DNA of 64,000 nucleotides, taken from the NCBI GenBank assembly GCA_963724645.1, contig CAVRVJ010000013.1:1-64000 (forward strand). The letters are read 5' to 3'. The translations under genes were made by a program, and so were the position numbers. Below, piece by piece: positions 56,405 to 64,000 of this stretch. The DNA comes from CAVXSP01 sp963724645 (GTDB taxonomy: Bacteria; Acidobacteriota; Vicinamibacteria; Vicinamibacterales; SCN-69-37). A model generated the notes under the pieces. That model did no database searches. It saw nothing but the letters and a program-made list of their open reading frames with translations, and was not told the origin of the DNA. Position 1 is the first letter of the stretch. Every line of letters starts with the position of its first letter.

Positions 56405-58308
56405 TTATTGAAGCGCGAACGCGCACGACTTCGTGTTCGCGCCCGGGCTCGGTTCGCGCGGGAATGTGGAACGCCGGCGTCGCCGCCGTTGCCGCGACGG
56501 CGACGACGTACTGCTTGCCGTTCGCGCCCATGATAGGTCAGCGGCGTCATCAGTGACGTCGTCGTCGAGCGTCGCCTTCCACAGTTCCTTGCCGGTCTTG
56601 CCGTCGAACGCGCGGAAGCCGAAGTCGCCGGTCGCGCCGATGAACACCAGGCCGCTCGCGGTGGCGATCGGGCCGCCGTCGTTGAGCGCCGTGCCGGTGC
56701 CCGTGATGCCCTTCGCCGTCAGATCCGGGATACTCGCCGAGCGGCGTGCGCCACACGATGTCGCCGGTGCTCGTGCTGACGGCCGACGAGCTCGGACCAC
56801 GGCGGCTGCGTTGCACGGATAGCCCTGCGGATCGGTGTAGAAGTTCGTCGGCATCTTCTGACTTGCAGAACGACGGCAGCACGCCGGACGACTGCTCGAC
56901 TGCAGCTGCGCGATGACGCCGAGGTGCCGCGTGTTGACGAAGACCAGCCCGAGCGTCGGGTTGGTCGCGACGCCGCCCCAGCCGCCGCCGCCTTCGGAGC
57001 CCGGGAACACGAGGCTGGGCACCATGCCGTACGGCGTGTACGGGCCCATGTTCACCGACTTGTCGAAGAGCTCGGTGCAGTACTTCTCCGCCTCCGGCGA
57101 GATCTTGCTGACTTCCTTGCGCGTCATGCTGTCGCGCGTGAGGCCGGTCGGCTTGACCGGGAACGGCTGCGTCGGCCACGCCTGATCGCCGGGCGCGTCG
57201 AAGCTGCGGCACCGGCCGCTCCTCGACGCCGAAGAGCGGCTCGCCGGTCAGCCGGTTGAACATGAACAGCAGGCCCTGCTTGGTCATCTGCGCGACGGCC
57301 GGGCACGCGCTGGCCGTTCTTCGTCGCCGTCGAAGATCGACGGCTGCGAGTTCACGTCCCAGTCGTAGATGTCGTGATGCGTGATCTGGAAGTGCCACAC
57401 GCGCTTGCCGGTCGACGCCCGCAGCGCGAGCAGCGTCGTCGCGTACAGGTTCGAGCCCGGGACGGCTGTTGCCGAAGTTCTGATCGGTCGCGTTGCCGAG
57501 CGGAATGAAGACGAGATCGTTGACCGGATCGACCGACATCGGCACCCAGACGCCGGCGCTCCGGCGATCCTGCCAGCCGTTCAGGCCCCACGTGCCGAAG
57601 TTCTCTTCGCCGGCGTGCGGCACGACGTGGAACCGCCAGACTTCCTTGCCGGTGATCAGATCGAACGCGCGCGGATCGCCGGGCACGCCGTAGCGGCCGT
57701 CCTCGCCGGTGCGCGCCGGCGATGATCGCGAGGTTCTTGTAGATCGCCGGCGGCGTGTTGATGCGATAGCGCGCCGCCGCCGAACTCGTCCATGATGCCG
57801 GTCGCCGAGGTTGATGACGCGCGGCGGGCCGGGAATCGGCTTGCCGGTCTTGGCGTCGAGCTGCAGCGAGCAAGCCGTTGGTCACGCCGATGACGATGCG
57901 CGGCGCCGTCGGCGGCGGCGCCGGTCCAGTAGGAAATGCCGCGGCCGCCGGCCGACGGGTTCGGCCCCGAGCGTCAGCTCGGGACCGTCTTCATGTCGGA
58001 CTTCCACAACTCGGTGCCCGTGTCGGCCTTGAGCGCGATGATCGTCCGAGCCGCGCGGGAAGTACAGCACGTTGTTGATGACGATCGGCGTCACCGTGAA
58101 GCCGCTGCCGGCGCGCCGAGGTCGTAGGTCCAGGCCGTCTTCAGCTTCGAGACATTGGCCGGGGTGATTTGCGTGAGCGGCGAGAACTTCGAGCCGCCGG
58201 GGTCGTTGCCCACGCTGGGCCAGTCGTTGAGGCGTCTGTGCCTGCGTCGCCGCCGACCCGCGCAGCGACGAACGCCGCGGCCATGGCCGCGCGCTTGCTT
58301 GAAGTCAT
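56405..58308 (-). CDS. PQQ-dependent dehydrogenase (quinoprotein beta-propeller), frameshifted
   Basis: ATG at 58308 has ggagga 6 nt upstream: MTSSKRAAMAAAFVAARVG (signal), then LNDWPSVGNDPGGSKFSPLT, QITPANVSKLKTAWTYDLG, GFTVTPIVINNVLYFPRGSD, AFDLITGKEVWRFHVVPHAG, EENFGTWGLNGWQDRRSAGV, WVPMSVDPVNDLVFIPLGNA, TKQGLLFMFNRLTGEPLFGV, EERPVP, YTPYGMVPSLVFPGSEGGGG, WGGVATNPTLGLVFVNTRHL, GLVFIGATGDFGFRAFDGKT, GKELWKATL. The repeated tryptophan-docking blades define a soluble/periplasmic quinoprotein of about 630 residues oxidising an alcohol, sugar or cyclitol. The substrate is not set by sequence; the neighbours suggest quinate/shikimate. About a dozen frameshifts. Confidence 0.85.
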
Positions 58309-58314
58309 GTCCAT

Positions 58315-58485
58315 TCCTCCGGCCGACGGCCGCGCGCGGGCACACGTGACGCGCCCTCTGACCGCGATGTCGCGAAACCGCCAAGCGCATGCTAGGGCGC
58401 GACCGTCGCATTGTCAAATACCTGTTAATACAAGTAAGAGAACGGTCCCACGCCGGCGCGGCGCGGCCGTAAACTCGGACGGCCG
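58315..58485. promoter_or_regulatory. divergent promoter region between quinoprotein and TPR regulator
   Basis: 170 bp between two divergent starts. An island poor in GC at 58408-58441 (attgtcaaatacctgttaat then acaagtaagaga) stands out in the GC-rich surroundings and holds ttgtca and taatac elements. Probably contains both promoters; exact -35/-10 pairs cannot be assigned by eye. Confidence 0.4.
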
Positions 58486-60312
58486 ATGGCTCGTGCTCGC
58501 ACCGCCCAACGCCGCTCGTCGACCGCCAGCCCGGCTCGTCGCCCGACGCCACGGGAGCCGGCACCGCGGCCCGCCGACGAGCAGCTCGAGCGCATTCTGC
58601 GCAGCGAGACGTTCCAACAAGTCCGACCGTCTGAAGCGGTTCCTGATGTTCATCGTGCGTGAAACCGCCGCCGGACGAGGAGCGCAGCTGAAGGAGTACG
58701 TCATCGGCGTGCAGGTGTTTCGCAAGGAGGACTCCTTCGACCCGCGCACCGATCCCATCGTCCGCGTGCAGGCCCGGCGGCTGCGCGCCAAGCTCGTGCG
58801 GTACTACCGCGACGAAGGGCGGGCCGATCCCACGCTGATCGAGCTGCCCAAGGGCGGCTACACGCCGGTCATCAAGCGCCGGGACGAGCCGGCCTCGCCG
58901 CAGACGGTCGGTCGGCACCGCGCTGGTCAGCCGCAACACGATCGCGGTGCTGCCGTTTGCGGATCACAGCGGCGACGAGTCGCTCGACGGCGATCTGCAC
59001 GGGCATGCGCGAGGAAGTCGTGCATCACCTGGCGCGGCTCGCCGGGACTGCGCATCCTCGCCGCGCTGGCCGGGCCGAGGCGCGCCGATCGATGCGCCGA
59101 GGCGGCGACGCGTGGAGCGGCGCTCGTCATCACGGCAGCGTCCGCCAATCCGGCGAGCGGCTGCGGATCGCGGTGCACCTGATCGACGGCGCCAGCGGCT
59201 GTTATCTCTGGTCGGAGTCCGTGGACGGTTCGCAGACGATGTGTTCGGACGTGCAGGAAGCTGGTCGCCGCGGACCGTCGCGAAGAAACTCGGAATCCGA
59301 GCGTCGACGCGATCCGCACGGGCGCGAGCGCCAATCGGCCCGCCGAGAATCTCGCCGCGCAGAACCTGTATCTGCAGGGCCGGTATCACCTCAATCAGCG
59401 CACCGAGGAAGGGTTGCGGAAGGCGCTCGATTTCTTCGAACGCGCGCTCGCCGAGGACGCGCACTACGCCGCTGGCGCACAGCGGCCTGGCCGACGCGTA
59501 CGGACTGCTCGCGCACTACGGCGTGCGCGGGCCCGGCCGATGTCTGGTCGAAGGCGGCGTCGAGCGCGAAGACCGCGGTCATGCTCGACGACTTCTGTCG
59601 GCCGAAGCGCACACGTCGCTCGCGCTCGTCAAGGCGACGCAGGACTGGGATTGGGCCGGCGCCGAACGCGAATTCCAGCGCGCGATCGGCCTGGATCCCG
59701 AAGTACGCCACGGCGCACCACTGGTACGCCGCCTCGTGCCTGGCGCCGCTCGGCCGGCTGGACGAAGCGCTCGACGAAATCGCGCTCGCGCAATCGCTCG
59801 ATCCCGTGTCGTCGATCGTCGCGCGCGACGTCGCGATGATTCATTACTTGCGCCGCGATTTCGAGACCGCGCTCGAACAGTGCGACCACACCATCGAGCT
59901 CAATCCGCATTTCGCGCCGGCCTACTGGCTGCTCGGCCTGATTCAGGCGCACCGGCGGGATTTCGACGAGTCGCTCGCCGCGCTGCAGCGCGCGGTCCAC
60001 CTGTCGCCGCAGACGCCTCGCATGCACGGCGCGCTCGGCCGTACGCTGCGCGCTCTCGGGCCGCCGCCGGCGCGCGCTCGAGGTGCTGCGCAAACTCGAG
60101 TCGCTACGCGACCGAGCGCTACGTCTCGCCTCTCGAGTTCGCCTGGATCCAGTTCGCGCTCGGGGACGTCGACCTCGGCTTCCACTGGCTGGCGAAGGCC
60201 TGCGAGGATCGCTCGTTCGACCTCATCTCTGCTCAAGGTCGATCCGCGATTCGATCCGCTGCGCGACGACGAACGGTTTGCGCCGATTCTGAGGCAGTTG
60301 GGGCTGGAGTGA
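58486..60312 (+). CDS. winged-helix-type TPR regulator with FlgO/TolB-like domain, frameshifted
   Basis: ATG at 58486 gives a basic N-terminus MARARTAQRRSSTASPARRP, then EQLERILRSETFQQSDRLKR (joined), FLMFIVRETAAGRGAQLKEY, VIGVQVFRKEDSFDPRTDPI, VRVQARRLRAKLVRYYRDEG, ADPTLIELPKGGYTPVIKRR. This N-domain is a recurrent acidobacterial regulatory module, seen before adenylate-cyclase-like and TPR proteins. Next VLPFADHSGDESLDGDL and VHLIDGASGCYLWSESVDGS (FlgO/TolB-N-like), then TPRs: ALDEIALAQSLDPVSSIVAR, HYLRRDFETALEQCDHTIEL, NPHFAPAYWLLGLIQAHRRD, ending LLKVDPRFDPLRDDERFAPI, LRQLGLE. About 600 residues. Divergent from the quinoprotein gene, which it may regulate. Confidence 0.78.
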
Positions 60313-60388
60313 TGATGCCCGCAACATTTCACAGTGGGCAGTGCAGGAAGTGCCTACATGTTGATCGTTTCCTGGAAGTGTGACGGGC

Positions 60389-61712
60389 TCACGCCTCCAT
60401 CGAGACTTCCAGCCGCTTGATATCGCCCAGCGCGAAGATGTAGAGCGCCGCGCCGAAGAGCGGCACGATGCCGACGTAAATCAGCGAATAGAAATACGAG
60501 CCGGTGTAATCCTGTAGAATCGCGCCAAGGATGAACGGCGTCAGGATGCCGGCAAGGTTGGTGATCATGTTGAAGAAGCCGCCGGCCAGCCCGACCATGT
60601 GTTTCGGCGCCAGGTCGGTCAGCACCGTCCAGCCGAGGTTCGACATGCCCTGGCCGAAGAACGCGACGGACATGATGGCAATCACGAGGCGCGTCCTGGC
60701 CCGGCGGCACCCAATTAGCCAGCACCAGAGACGAGGCGAGAATCAGCCCGGCAGCCACCGGCAGCTTCCGCGCGAACGTCACCGAACCGCCGCGCTTGAT
60801 GATGCGGTCGGCCACAAAGCCGCCGACCAGGCCGCCAACCGCCGCCGCCATGAAGGGGAACGACACGAAGATGCCGAGCTTGATCCACGGCATCTGGCGC
60901 TGCGTGGCCAGGTAGTTCACGAAGTCGATCAGGAAGAACGTCAGGACCGTGTTGCCGCAGAACTGCGCGAGCGAAATGATCAGGATCGGCCGCAGCCGCG
61001 CGACTCGCAGAATGTTCGCCCAGGACACCGGCGTCTGGGCGATCTTGTCCTTCGCAAACCCGCCGCCCGCGGCGATGTAGTCGAGCTCGGCCTGGTTGAC
61101 GAGCGTCGACTCGCGCGGCTCGCGATAGAAGGCGTACCAGATCGACGCCAAAGAGCACGCCGATGCCACCCGCCGACGACGAAGAGCCCGCGCCAGGTGT
61201 AGTGGTCGGCGATCCAGAACAGCGGCACGAGGAAGAACGCCAGGCCGCGCCGACATGCCCAACCGAATAGATGCTGTTGGCGCGCGCGCGCTCGTGCTGT
61301 GGAAACCAGCTGTTCAGCACGCGGCTGTTGGCGGGAAAGCACGGCGCCTCGCAACAGGCCAAGCGCCGACGCGGAGCCCGATGAACGCGCCGACGCGTGC
61401 TGACCAGTCCCTGCAACATCGTCGTCAGCCGACCAGCCAATGAGCGAGATGAAATAGACCAAGCGCGTGCCGAATCGATCCAGCACGGCGCCGCCAGGCA
61501 TCTGCGCCAGCGCGTAGCTCCAGCTGAACGCCGAGCCAAGGGTGCCCACGACGATCGGCGCTGATGCCCAGATCCTTCGTGAACAGCGGGCGTGCAATGC
61601 TGAACACGGCCCGGTCCAGGTAGTTGATGAGCGTGGCGACGAAGACCAGCGCCAGGATCGGAAACCAGCGAACCTGGGTACGGCGGCGCTCTGGCGCGCT
61701 CATGCTGGACAT
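60389..61712 (-). CDS. MFS transporter, anion:cation symporter (sugar acid type)
   Basis: ATG at 61712 (or 61703): MSSMSAPERRRTQVRWFPIL, ALVFVATLINYLDRAVFSIA, RPLFTKDLGIS; middle: YAFYREPRESTLVNQAELDY, TPVSWANILRVARLRPILII, SLAQFCGNTVLTFFLIDFVN, YLATQRQMPWIKLGIFVSFP, FMAAAVGGLVGGFVADRIIK, RGGSVTFARKLPVAAGLILA; end: GWTVLTDLAPKHMVGLAGGF, FNMITNLAGILTPFILGAIL, ALYIFALGDIKRLEVSMEA. About 440 residues, 12 helices. The INYLDRxVFS start and LAPKHMVGLAGGFFNMxxNLAG block are typical of the ACS family (glucarate, hexuronate, related acids). Frameshifts near 61560, 61400, 61240, 61160, 60700. Confidence 0.85.
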
Positions 61713-61773
61713 TGGAAGGCGGATGGTAGCACCCGGCGTCGCGTCCCCGATCGAACGCAGCGGCCTGATACGG

Positions 61774-62220
61774 TTACGCCGGTTTACCTGGCAACGCGCC
61801 TGATGTGACTAGCTCGACGGCCTCCAGATAGCCGGCGAGTCCCTTCCCGGAAATGACCTGACGGGCTGCTGTGGCAGTGATCAGTCGCCGGCGGAATTCC
61901 TCGCGCGCCAGCGGCTCGGAGATGTGGACCTCCACGACTGGCCGTCGCGTATCTTCGAGCGCGTCGCGGAGCGCCACGCTGTAATGGGAAAGACCGCCGG
62001 GATTGATGATGATCGCATCAGCGTTTTCAGCGCGTTCCTGGAGCCAGTCGATCAACGCGCCTTCGTGATTCGACTGGAACGACTCGACCTGCGCGCCATG
62101 AGCAGCCGCAGCAGTGCTGACTGCCGAGACGATCTCGGCCAATGTGATGTTCCCGTACGTCTTCGCGTCGCGCCGCCCCAGCCGGTTGAGATTCGGGCCG
62201 TGCACCAGGAGAATGTGCAT
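61774..62220 (-). CDS. aroQ: type II 3-dehydroquinate dehydratase
   Basis: Intact frame, 148 residues; ATG at 62220 (GTG at 62223 also possible). MHILLVHGPNLNRLGRRDAK, TYGNITLAEIVSAV with the catalytic Tyr, VESFQSNHEGALIDWLQERA, AIIINPGGLSHYSVALRDAL, VVEVHISEPLAREEFRRRLI (catalytic His in EVHISE, Arg in REEFR), ISGKGLAGYLEAVEL. All active-site positions of the dodecameric type II enzyme are present. It makes 3-dehydroshikimate from 3-dehydroquinate. No other shikimate-biosynthesis genes are near; its neighbours are a sugar-acid type carrier, quinoprotein and TIM-barrel proteins, which suggests a catabolic role. Confidence 0.92.
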   Translation of the reverse strand: MHILLVHGPNLNRLGRRDAKTYGNITLAEIVSAVSTAAAAHGAQVESFQSNHEGALIDWLQERAENADAIIINPGGLSHYSVALRDALEDTRRPVVEVHISEPLAREEFRRRLITATAARQVISGKGLAGYLEAVELVTSGALPGKPA

Positions 62221-62322
62221 CACGCGACAGTGTAGCCTGCCCCACGCGCGTAACCGTTACAGGCCCGCCTGCGCGGCACTCCAGTGTTAGCGTTCCCGAC
62301 AGACATTTCCCCGGAGAACCCA

Positions 62323-63456
62323 ATGGCAATTACACGACGTGAGTTCGGACGATTGGCGGTCGCGGGCCTTTCTGCTGCGGCGTTCATCGAGAACCCGCTG
62401 TTCAACTCGGTGTTCGCGCAAGGGAAGCCGAACTCGAAGTTCGGCGGAGTGCAGATCGGTGTCATTACGTACAGCTATCGCTCGATGCCAGACCAGAGCG
62501 CAGAGGCGACGCTGAAATACGTGCTCGAGTCCGGCGTCAGCGCGATTGAGCTGATGGACACACCGGTCGAGCTCTTCCTCGGCCGTCCTGCTCCCGTTGC
62601 ACGCGCGGGCGGTGCGGGCGCCGCGGGCGGGGGCCGTCGTGGCGGGGCGGAAGCGCCGGCTGGACCGACGCCGTACGAGCAGTTGATGGCCGGAACGATG
62701 CCGTCATGCACGCCCGGTCAAGGCCGCAGGGCTGGCGGCGGAGGCGGGCGAGGTGGAGCGCAGACGACGCCCGAAGAATTGGCGGCTCAGCAGCGGGAGG
62801 CGGATGGGCTCCGGAAATGGCGCACTTCCGTGTCGTTGGAGAAGGTGAAGGCACTGAGGAAGATGTACAACGACGCGGGCGTCACGATGTACGCCTACAA
62901 ACCGGACCGGCTGGTAAAGAATATGCAGACGACAGACGCTGAGTTCGACTACGTGTTTACGATAGCGTCAACGCTCGGCGCTTCCGCGCTGCATATGGAA
63001 CTGCCGTCCGGCGCCGATGCCATGGCGTTGGCGAAGCGCATGGCGCAGTTCGCCGAGAAGCACAAGGTTTTCGTTGGATTCCATACGCACGGGCAAGGCA
63101 CCATGACGGCGTTCGACGAGGCGTTGGCTGTGTCGAAGTGGATCACCTGTAATGTTGACCTCGGGCACTACGTCGCCGCCGGCAACGTCGGCGGAACGCC
63201 GATTCAGTTCCTGGAGAAGCACCACGACCGCATCTCGAGCTTCCACCTGAAGGATCGAACACTTCCGGAGCATTGTTCGTTGACCGTTCCGTACGGAAAG
63301 GGCGACGGCCAGATCAAAGACATCCTCCTCCTCATGAAGAAGAACAAGTGGACATTCCCTGCGACCGTCGAGCTCGAGTCGCCAATCCCAGCAGGATCCG
63401 ATGCAGTGAAAGAAGTGGCAAAGAGCGTCGAGTTCGCGAGGGCCGTGCTCGCCTAA
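62323..63456 (+). CDS. Tat-exported sugar phosphate isomerase/epimerase (TIM barrel)
   Basis: Intact frame, 377 residues. ATG at 62323 with ggag upstream gives a Tat signal MAITRREFGRLAVAGLSAAA. Then GVQIGVITYSYRSMPDQSAE, TLKYVLESGVSAIELMDTPV (metal Glu), a Gly/Ala/Arg-rich insert at about residues 95-160 (for example AGGAGAAGGGRRGGAEAPAG), SLEKVKALRKMYNDAGVTMY, FDYVFTIASTLGASALHMEL, KHKVFVGFHTHGQG (metal His), WITCNVDLGHYVAAG (metal Asp/His), HHDRISSFHLKDRTLPEHCS and FPATVELESPIPAG (metal Glu). The metal set of the AP-endonuclease-2 fold is complete. Same insert position and style as the gene at 55026. Substrate unknown; divergent from aroQ. Confidence 0.9.
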   Translation: MAITRREFGRLAVAGLSAAAFIENPLFNSVFAQGKPNSKFGGVQIGVITYSYRSMPDQSAEATLKYVLESGVSAIELMDTPVELFLGRPAPVARAGGAGAAGGGRRGGAEAPAGPTPYEQLMAGTMPSCTPGQGRRAGGGGGRGGAQTTPEELAAQQREADGLRKWRTSVSLEKVKALRKMYNDAGVTMYAYKPDRLVKNMQTTDAEFDYVFTIASTLGASALHMELPSGADAMALAKRMAQFAEKHKVFVGFHTHGQGTMTAFDEALAVSKWITCNVDLGHYVAAGNVGGTPIQFLEKHHDRISSFHLKDRTLPEHCSLTVPYGKGDGQIKDILLLMKKNKWTFPATVELESPIPAGSDAVKEVAKSVEFARAVLA

Positions 63457-63481
63457 ACCGTCACGGATACTGAGTCCAAGC

Positions 63482-63512
63482 CCAAGGGGCCGGTTCATCG
63501 CCGGCCCTTTGG
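63482..63512 (+). terminator. stem-loop terminator after the isomerase gene
   Basis: ccaaggggccgg (63482-63493), loop ttcatcg, ccggccctttgg (63501-63512): a 12-bp stem with one G-T pair, 25 bp after the stop, followed by cttgttgcc with a modest T content. A second small hairpin cgacgaca-cgt-tgtcgtcg lies at 63589-63607. No gene is seen in 63513-63707. Confidence 0.65.
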
Positions 63513-63707
63513 CTTGTTGCCGTCGCTGAGTGCTCTGGGGACTCGGCGACGTCGTAGTAGTCGGAATTGACAGGCATCACGCTTCACGCGACGACACGTT
63601 GTCGTCGTATTCGGCGAAGGTCGCAGCATACGATGGCGGCCCTTCGGCAAGCAGACGTCGAGGAACGTCTGTGCGATTCAGATCTCAGCCTGAACATCAA
63701 CCGCCCT

Positions 63708-64000
63708 TCAGGGTCGGGCGGATCGCCTTCGACGTGCAAAAGAAGCGAGATTGGACTTGCCCTCAAGCTGCGCATTCTGCAGCGCCTCCAGCTTCGCCGT
63801 CCCCATCTCCAGCATTCCCTGGTCGACGATGCTATACCGTCGGTAGATCGATTCCGTCTTGTGCCCGATCATCGCCATCGCCGTCGTCCTCGGCACTCCG
63901 GCGCGCTCAAGATTGCTGAACGGCTGTTCGCCGGAAGTCGTGCGGAATGCGTTGAATGTTGGCGGCCTTGCAGGCGGCTCGCCAATCCTCATGAAAGTCG
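63708..64000 (-). CDS. tyrosine recombinase (integrase), C-terminal part; N-terminus beyond right edge
   Basis: Minus strand, entering at 64000: DFHEDWRAACKAANIQRIPH, DFRRTAV (Arg of the HxxR box), a frameshift near 63915, then LERAGVPRTTAMAMIGHKTE, SIYRRYSIVDQGMLEMGTAK with the GHK box and the nucleophile Tyr in IYRRY, and a tail LEALQNAQLEGKSNLASFAR, stop 63708. This is the catalytic core end of a phage/island-type integrase. N-terminal arm-binding domain and first catalytic Arg are outside the window. It could be the integrase of the element bordered by the tRNA remnant at 41067, or of a separate element starting to the right. Confidence 0.87.
   Translation of the reverse strand, partial: TFMRIGEPPARPPTFNAFRTTSGEQPFSNLERAGVPRTTAMAMIGHKTESIYRRYSIVDQGMLEMGTAKLEALQNAQLEGKSNLASFARRRRSARP

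Overview
The window looks like chromosomal DNA of a GC-rich Gram-negative soil bacterium. From about 6.6 kb onward the gene content fits Acidobacteriota of the Vicinamibacteria type: Oar-like TonB receptors with a carboxypeptidase-regulatory N-domain, a TPR regulator with an acidobacterial-style N-domain, PQQ dehydrogenase, Tat-exported TIM-barrel isomerases, and clusters of alkaline-phosphatase-superfamily proteins. The lineage is an inference from gene families only. Many genes are broken by single-base frameshifts, concentrated at 1-6.6, 18.7-23.2 and 47.6-60.3 kb, while 23.4-47.5 kb and 60.4-64 kb are much cleaner. I read most of these as sequencing errors (uncorrected long reads), not real mutations, and describe the proteins as they assemble across frames. 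No rRNA, CRISPR array, insertion sequence or complete tRNA was seen.

Layout. 1-6.6 kb (all minus): kdtA, a PHP phosphoesterase, an EF-G-like GTPase and an acyl-CoA synthetase, visibly richer in GC than the rest. This block ends abruptly at about 6.6 kb against a DUF4010/MgtC-type gene that has lost its 5' part, so it may be an assembly chimera. 7.6-12.2 kb: a hairpin element, then a minus-strand run of amino-acid permease, DAC-like nucleotide sensor, DinB, NfeD and SPFH/slipin. 13.2-15.5 kb: a NarL-type two-component pair preceded by a decayed duplicate of its own 5' region. 15.5-27.5 kb: four alkaline-phosphatase-superfamily (type I phosphodiesterase/NPP-like) proteins with a TPR remnant, a membrane protein, a small conserved-looking protein, a sulfotransferase and a sulfatase. 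27.7-34.2 kb: two divergent TonB-dependent receptors. 34.3-40 kb: SnoaL-like protein, a second slipin/NfeD pair, a Tat-exported hydrolase, a ParE-type toxin-antitoxin pair and gene remnants.

41.07-45.4 kb is a mobile element: a 3' remnant of tRNA-Leu(UAA) that looks like an attachment site, HigBA- and PIN-type toxin-antitoxin pairs, MobA/MobL relaxase, MobC-like protein, a large palindrome that could be oriT, and an AlpA regulator. A tyrosine recombinase enters at the right edge (63.7 kb). If it belongs to the same element, the intervening metabolic genes are its cargo.

45.4-63.5 kb is catabolic: an alpha/beta hydrolase; CoA-transferase plus citryl-CoA-lyase-like protein facing a ThDP enzyme; a methyltransferase, acylating aldehyde dehydrogenase and TIM-barrel protein; then a PQQ dehydrogenase, TPR regulator, MFS carrier, type II dehydroquinase and two Tat-exported TIM-barrel proteins, a set resembling quinate/shikimate use.
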